Assembly: GCF_000003605.2 (NCBI RefSeq)
Contig: NW_003109590.1
Coordinates: 19,943-30,375 of the forward strand
From: Saccoglossus kowalevskii
Taxonomy: Eukaryota; Hemichordata; Enteropneusta; Harrimaniidae
Direction: 5' to 3'
DNA length: 10,433 bases
The translations under genes were made by a program, and so were the position numbers. This document shows, one piece after another, positions 7,371 through 10,433 of this stretch (its first letter is position 1; every line of letters begins with the position of its first letter). The notes under the pieces are model-generated. The model had not been told where the DNA came from and did no database searches. It saw only the letters and a program-made list of their open reading frames with translations.

Positions 7371-7378
7371 TATTTATA
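7371..7378 (-). promoter_or_regulatory. TATA box (TATAAATA) of the putative LTR
   Basis: TATAAATA lies on the element's sense strand about 300 bases into the proposed LTR, followed by a GC-containing stretch (GCGGTG). It would place transcription start near 7345-7350. This is inferred from motif and position only. Confidence 0.45.
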
Positions 7379-7679
7379 GTTATACTTACATGTGCGGCAT
7401 CCACAAATTCACGAAAAACATAATTTCAGCTTCTTACCGAACTAATAGGTGAACCCAGGCGTTAACACTTCTTCTAGTAACTAAATATATAGTTTCATTG
7501 GTGCATTATAGCAATAAATCATCTAATATTAGCATGGTGTATGAGCGAGAAACAAACTCGTACTAGTACAGTTCTCTCCATGAAACAATATGGCGCCCTG
7601 ACTAATGTATCTAAAAAAACGAAAATACACTTCATCGCTATATGGCGCTATACTAAATTAATAGAGTGCCATAACACTG

Positions 7680-7856
7680 TATTTGGCGGCAAAATTCCGG
7701 CCCTCTAAATGTTGAGTAAGATACAAAACATTTACAAATATTTATATAATATAAAGCCAAATACTTGTCTAGCAGGGAGAGGTTCCAGTACATCACCTGC
7801 AAGTGAATCCTCAGCATTCACTTTCATAATGGTATTAAGATAAATATGTCATTGAA
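7680..7856 (-). other. BEL/Pao 3' untranslated spacer between pol and LTR
   Basis: This short AT-rich stretch holds the remainder of the element between the pol stop and the purine-rich tract and LTR. No open frame is apparent, and there is no env-like gene, so this copy resembles standard env-less BEL/Pao elements. Confidence 0.5.
7697..7706 (-). promoter_or_regulatory. Candidate polypurine tract (plus-strand primer)
   Basis: The sense strand reads AGAGGGCCGG about 20 bases upstream of the proposed LTR start. Such a tract primes plus-strand DNA synthesis in LTR elements. It is interrupted by two C and does not directly abut TGTTATGG, so either the tract is degenerate or the LTR starts slightly earlier than 7676. 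Confidence 0.35.
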
Positions 7857-7865
7857 TCATTGATC

Positions 7866-8130
7866 AGCCATTAAGATCATGCAAATCTTATCTACAGGTC
7901 GGAGAAGCGATGTCATCCTTGTCTTTACTCTAACAATTCTAACAAGGTCTTTGTAGTCTTGCATGACTTCACGAAATCTACCCATAGGCCATGAATTTCC
8001 GGGTGCATTGTTATCAACAAATAAAACAATATCCCCTACTTGGAGATTTCTTCGGGACGTTGTACACTTCTGGCGTTCTTGTAGTAGCAGTAAATATTCC
8101 CTTGTCCATCTCTTCCAAAAGACATCTGCC
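7866..8130 (-). other. DUF5641 C-terminal domain of BEL/Pao integrase
   Basis: The block HRWRQVQYLADVFWKRW (about 8126-8076) is followed by a Leu-rich helix, NLQVGDIVLFVDNNAPGNSW and VRIVRVKT, ending with LLRPVDKIC before TGA 7857-7859. This small beta-rich domain closes BEL/Pao integrases and some errantivirus-like ones, and probably contributes to DNA binding. It is the best-preserved part of this copy, with no stop or frame change visible. LTPNHLL (about 8216-8196), just upstream, is the usual join between core and tail. Confidence 0.88.
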
Positions 8131-8309
8131 AAATACTGAACCTGTCTCCATCGATGTTGGACATAGCTGTCACTTTTGTTGAATATTCCTGGTGATGGTA
8201 ATTGATTAGCCTGTAGTAGCAATAGATGGTTGGGAGTTAGGGCTCCCAGGTCGTTAAGATATTTTGAAACCTTGCTGATTGGACGACAGTTGACAATAGA
8301 TTCAACTTC

Positions 8310-8786
8310 ACAAAACAATGTTTGCAGGTGTATCATCTGCTCTCTGAGCAGTGAATATAGGATCTTTCTAATGGTGCGGATTTGGCGTTCCCATATGCCA
8401 CCAAAATGGGACCCTGATGGGGGATTGAAATGCAAAGTTATGTTCTTTTGGCTGAGTACCGATTTTGGCATGATTCCAATTATTGATCGCCTCACACAGC
8501 TCCCGTTCAGCTCCCACAAAGTTGGTACCATTATCTGATCGAATGAGCCTGATCTGTCCTCTTCTACAACAAATCTTCTGATTGCATTTATGCATGAATC
8601 AGTATCCAGTGAATGGGCTAATTCTAGATGGATAGCCCTGATATTCATACAGGTAAATACAACATCATATCGTTTAACTGTGGTTCTGCCTCTCTTAACC
8701 TCTATTGGCCCAACATAATCTACTCCAGTGTTTGTAAAGGGTGGATCACCTGTAGTTAGTTTATCCTTTGGCAGGTCTGCCATCAT
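8310..8786 (-). other. Integrase catalytic core (DDE) with a paired frameshift
   Basis: Integrase joins element cDNA ends to host DNA using three acidic residues. The first Asp is in GVDYVGP (8718-8720), the second in RSDNGTNF (8533-8535) and the Glu in GGIWERQIR (8388-8390). The second Asp is found only in another frame. Reading leaves the main frame near 8565 (after RRFVV) and returns near 8455, just before NPPSGSHFGG (residues 121-130 of the minus frame from 8786). The two changes compensate each other, so the main frame stays open but would carry about 36 wrong residues in place of the region holding the second Asp. The enzyme is dead even without the upstream stops. Confidence 0.9.
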
Positions 8787-8798
8787 CTGTTCCCCAAT

Positions 8799-9098
8799 TT
8801 ATGCACGATAACGTCGACAGATTACACAATGGGAAAGTATCTATCTGACTGCTGAGTTGGCATGAAGAATCCAAAATTTCTGTCTCAATGCAGCTAATAC
8901 TGAATTTCTTCCCAAATGTCCAAGGACTCTATGTATATCTTGAATGATCATGCTCGTCAATGGTGACTCCTCTGGTAATAAAATGGGATGTTTTATATCA
9001 TATGGCAGCATAGCCCGGCCGAAGCGACCACCCAGTCGAAGAAAACCATCCTTCATAACTGGGTCCAACTTAGAAATCCTACTGGATTTTCTGACTGG
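8799..9098 (-). other. Integrase N-terminal zinc finger (H2C2), interrupted by two stops
   Basis: The segment starts with KSSRISKLDP and GFLRLGGRFGRA. The HHCC finger is then visible: His at 8931-8933 and 8916-8918 (IHRVLGH, H-x4-H), and Cys at 8826-8828 and 8817-8819 (CVIC, C-x2-C). TAG at 8841-8843 cuts between the His and Cys pairs, directly after HANSAVR. TAA at 8799-8801 follows CRRYRA. All pieces are in the same frame as the downstream core, so both stops are point changes, not frameshifts. The finger holds the integrase N-terminus and helps multimerise it on element DNA. Confidence 0.88.
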
Positions 9099-9101
9099 TT
9101 A

Positions 9102-9597
9102 ACCCTTTTGAAGAGTGCTGATTTCTTGGGGGAAATGTTTCTGTTGTTCATATCTTATGATTGATGTTTCTGCTAAATGTAATGTCTTAGGGGTCAGAAA
9201 AGTCACTTTGACATCATCTTTGGCTTTCATCATAGCCTTGTACTTCAAGCTCTTCATTTTTTCTTCAACAAGCAACTCAAGTTTTATGATATTTGGTTCT
9301 GATTTGTTCAGGTTTTCTCTGTATTCCCTGCGCTGTGAAACCCAATGCTTTAGATTTTGAACACCGTGTATGATCCAACCAGTCATCTTCTTCAACTTCT
9401 TCCATTCAGAAGTATGTAGTTGATTCTTCAGTGGCCATAACATTAACGTCGCCTTTGATTTCGGGATCATTATCTGGAATACTTCTAGATATATCTGCAT
9501 TCTTAGGCCATTCTGATTCTGACTTCCATAAGGACTCTAGGCTATGAATCCATCTCTTATTTTGAAGAAGTTTGTCCATTGTCATTCCCCTTGACAC
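9102..9597 (-). other. Connector between RNase H and integrase, with a frame change
   Basis: After NPADDVSRG the frame continues with LWKSESEWP and DVNVMATEE, then closes at TGA 9406-9408. The neighbouring frame takes over near 9409-9415 with SEWKKLKKMTGWI, which matches the usual BEL/Pao continuation. It then runs through a Lys/Glu-rich, probably coiled stretch to PKTLHLAETSIIRYEQQKHF and stops at TAA 9099-9101. The next residues after that stop (PVRKSSRISKLDP) carry on the same family pattern in the same frame, so the stop is a simple nonsense change. Confidence 0.8.
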
Positions 9598-9962
9598 ATC
9601 ATCAGCAGGATTTGAGTTGGTATCAACATACCTTCAATAAGCTGATTCAGAACCTTCTCAAATAATTATAATACGGTTTGCAACAAAGGTTTTAAATCGT
9701 GTGGTTTCATTGGCACAGTACCTCAGTACTGTCGGACTATCTGTCCAGAAGAAAGTGCTGTCAATTGGGTAATCTAATTCTTGCTGTAATTTCTGATTGA
9801 CACAAACAGCTAGTGTTGCTGCAGTGAGTTCCATCGGGGAATTGTAGTTTTCTTCAAAGGGGAGACTCTTGAACAATGTGTCTGTCCTTCTGCATTAGTA
9901 AGGCGTAAATAGAATGCTACCACATATCCTTTTTCGCTGGCATCAGAAAAGTTGTGTATGTC
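9598..9962 (-). other. RNase H domain of BEL pol, split by a 1-bp frame change and two stops
   Basis: This domain degrades the RNA strand of the RNA-DNA hybrid. The four acidic positions are visible: Asp in FSDASEKGY (9942-9944), Glu in MELTAA (9829-9831), Asp in FFWTDSP (9739-9741) and Asp in NPADDVSRG (9598-9603). The first lies in a different frame from the other three. Reading breaks near 9833, just before the Glu, consistent with loss of a single base. TGA at 9658-9660 follows VANRIIII, and TGA at 9634-9636 falls where the family normally has tryptophan. All catalytic residues are kept, yet the chain cannot be made in one piece. Confidence 0.88.
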
Positions 9963-10046
9963 ATATAATTTCACTTCACCAAAGTCTGGTGGCTTAAGAA
10001 ATCGCTCTACAGAAAAGTTCTGGAATTGATGTAAATCTGAGAGTCA

Positions 10047-10433
10047 TCGCTGCCATCTTAATCTTTCTGAAGGTGTTGTATCTTCATCCCATCCAGTGTT
10101 GCTATAACACATGTCTTGTAGTAATATCTTCGCTGGTAGAATGAAGGGTCCTGCAAGCCCAAGTGGGTCATAAACAGAACTTACAATGGACAATATACCT
10201 CTTCTGCTATAAGGTCTAGCTTGTATCATGGTCTTGAATCCTAGGGTGACATGCTCTGCTGACCAATATACCCCCAGTGCTCTCTCAAGTGGTAAGTCGT
10301 CTGAAACCAAATCAATACCTTTTACTTCTTTGGCTCGTTCATCAATAGGAATGGTTTCCAGCACAGTTCGACTATTGCTTATCCACTTTGTAAGATGAAA
10401 TCAACCATACTGGCAAGCATCTCTAAGACCTTT
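10047..10433 (-). other. RT C-terminal / Pao A17-type domain of BEL pol
   Basis: The frame is open to the window edge except for TGA at 10401-10403. Just before the stop the reading is CQYG, and just after it FHLTKWISNSR, a typical BEL/Pao block (about 10400-10368). Next come ERAKEVK, LGVYWSAEHVTLGF (about 10280-10240) and RRGILSIVSSVYDPLGLAGP (about 10207-10148), a hallmark of the region Pfam calls the Pao retrotransposon peptidase (A17), which follows the RT palm in this superfamily. The catalytic RT aspartates would lie further upstream, outside the window. A second stop, TGA 10044-10046, falls right after RWQR, where the family usually has tryptophan. Confidence 0.9.

Larger units (their letters stand above)
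6743..7676 (-). repeat. Probable 3' LTR of the BEL/Pao element
   Basis: In sense orientation the proposed LTR starts with TGTTATGG at 7676, a little downstream of the pol stop and a purine-rich tract, and ends near ...CAGACACA at 6743, giving TG...CA ends and about 934 bp. Inside it are a TATA box (7371-7378) about 300 bases in and an AATAAA (6761-6766) 18 bases before the proposed end. This arrangement suits a U3-R-U5 structure. The second LTR is outside the window, so neither boundary can be confirmed by comparison. The outer boundary in particular could be off by tens to hundreds of bases. Confidence 0.5.
6743..10433 (-). mobile_element. BEL/Pao LTR retrotransposon, 3' portion (decayed)
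   Basis: Read on the minus strand from the right edge, domains follow the BEL/Pao order: RT C-terminus with the Pao A17-type region, RNase H, connector, integrase zinc finger, DDE core, DUF5641, purine tract and LTR. RNase H before integrase, and DUF5641 at the C-terminus, are characteristic of BEL/Pao rather than Copia. Gag, protease, the RT catalytic core and the 5' LTR lie beyond the window. At least seven stops and four frame changes break pol. The element lies tail-to-tail with the LINE at 1-963, separated by about 6 kb. The LTR outer edge (6743) is the least certain limit. Confidence 0.9.
7857..10433 (-). pseudogene. pol: BEL/Pao pol polyprotein, C-terminal part, broken by stops and frameshifts
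   Basis: Most of this region follows a single minus-strand frame (10433 to about 9834, then about 9412 to 7857), with an intervening segment in a second frame (about 9833-9412) and a short excursion in the integrase (about 8565-8455). In-frame stops sit at 10401-10403 (TGA), 10044-10046 (TGA), 9658-9660 (TGA), 9634-9636 (TGA), 9099-9101 (TAA), 8841-8843 (TAG) and 8799-8801 (TAA). Frame changes sit near 9833, 9409-9415, 8565 and 8455. The terminal stop is TGA 7857-7859. In a live element this polyprotein is cleaved into the protease, RT/RNase H and integrase that copy and insert the element. Domain identity is strong; the number and placement of lesions are read by eye from where the family pattern jumps frames. 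Confidence 0.9.

Noticed and set aside
7991-8538. Plus-strand open frames of 63 and 102 codons
   Set aside because: Antisense shadows of the BEL integrase/DUF5641 coding strand.
7857-8786. Intact, expressed integrase gene (309 codons)
   Set aside because: The apparent start is an internal Met directly downstream of a nonsense codon, the zinc finger lies upstream beyond stops, and a paired frameshift removes the second catalytic Asp.
9115-9360. Plus-strand 81-codon frame
   Set aside because: Antisense shadow of the BEL pol connector.
1-10433. tRNA, rRNA or bacterial operon features
   Set aside because: Scanning by eye found no cloverleaf with a proper T-loop, no rRNA blocks and no operon-like gene clusters; eukaryotic retroelements account for all of the clear coding signals.
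1-10433. TGA recoded as tryptophan to explain several BEL stops
   Set aside because: Other TGA do not fall at Trp positions, TAA and TAG also interrupt the frame, frameshifts are present, and the pol and LINE frames end at TGA. Ordinary decay explains the data.

Overview
The window looks like a piece of an AT-rich animal genome, most likely a marine invertebrate. It carries a BEL/Pao-type LTR retrotransposon, decayed animal-type LINEs with APE endonuclease and reverse transcriptase domains, invertebrate-style tandem repeats and long non-coding stretches. There are no operons, no Shine-Dalgarno-led genes and no bacterial features. The phylum cannot be fixed from this sequence alone. I see no intact host gene.

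Layout. 1-963 (+) is the 3' end of a non-LTR retrotransposon of the CR1/L2-like group: a reverse transcriptase fragment with a YADD motif, one internal frameshift/deletion, a short 3' UTR and a (TTA)n tail. 1278-1600 (-) is a fragment of a second, oppositely oriented LINE holding the end of its APE endonuclease domain; a perfect 16-bp palindrome lies at its downstream edge. 1601-2640 shows nothing recognisable. 2650-3200 is a cluster of small structured repeats: a 16-bp palindrome, a three-copy array with a period of about 62 bp, and a foldback with arms of about 70 bp around an 11-G run. 3480-4610 is a satellite-like array with a monomer of about 150 bp and a dimer of about 300 bp; most copies contain an inverted pair of ATGGCC/GGCCAT boxes. 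4611-6424 is AT-rich and has only two weak coding candidates: a YY1-like ATGGCGG context at 5137 and a C2H2-like peptide at 5473-5679. 6425-6491 has C-tracts.

From about 6743 to the right edge, on the minus strand, lies the 3' part of a BEL/Pao retrotransposon. Read in sense order from 10433 downward it has the RT C-terminal/Pao A17 region, RNase H, a connector, the integrase zinc finger, the integrase DDE core, DUF5641, a purine-rich tract, and a probable 3' LTR with a TATA box and a polyadenylation signal. The pol reading frame is broken by at least seven in-frame stops and four frame changes, so this copy cannot encode its own enzymes. The 5' half and the 5' LTR lie beyond the window.

The window is therefore a retroelement graveyard interleaved with satellite and foldback DNA. 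The features do not work together as a pathway. The most unusual structure is the dimeric, palindrome-bearing tandem array at 3480-4610. I found no convincing evidence of a new protein-coding system.
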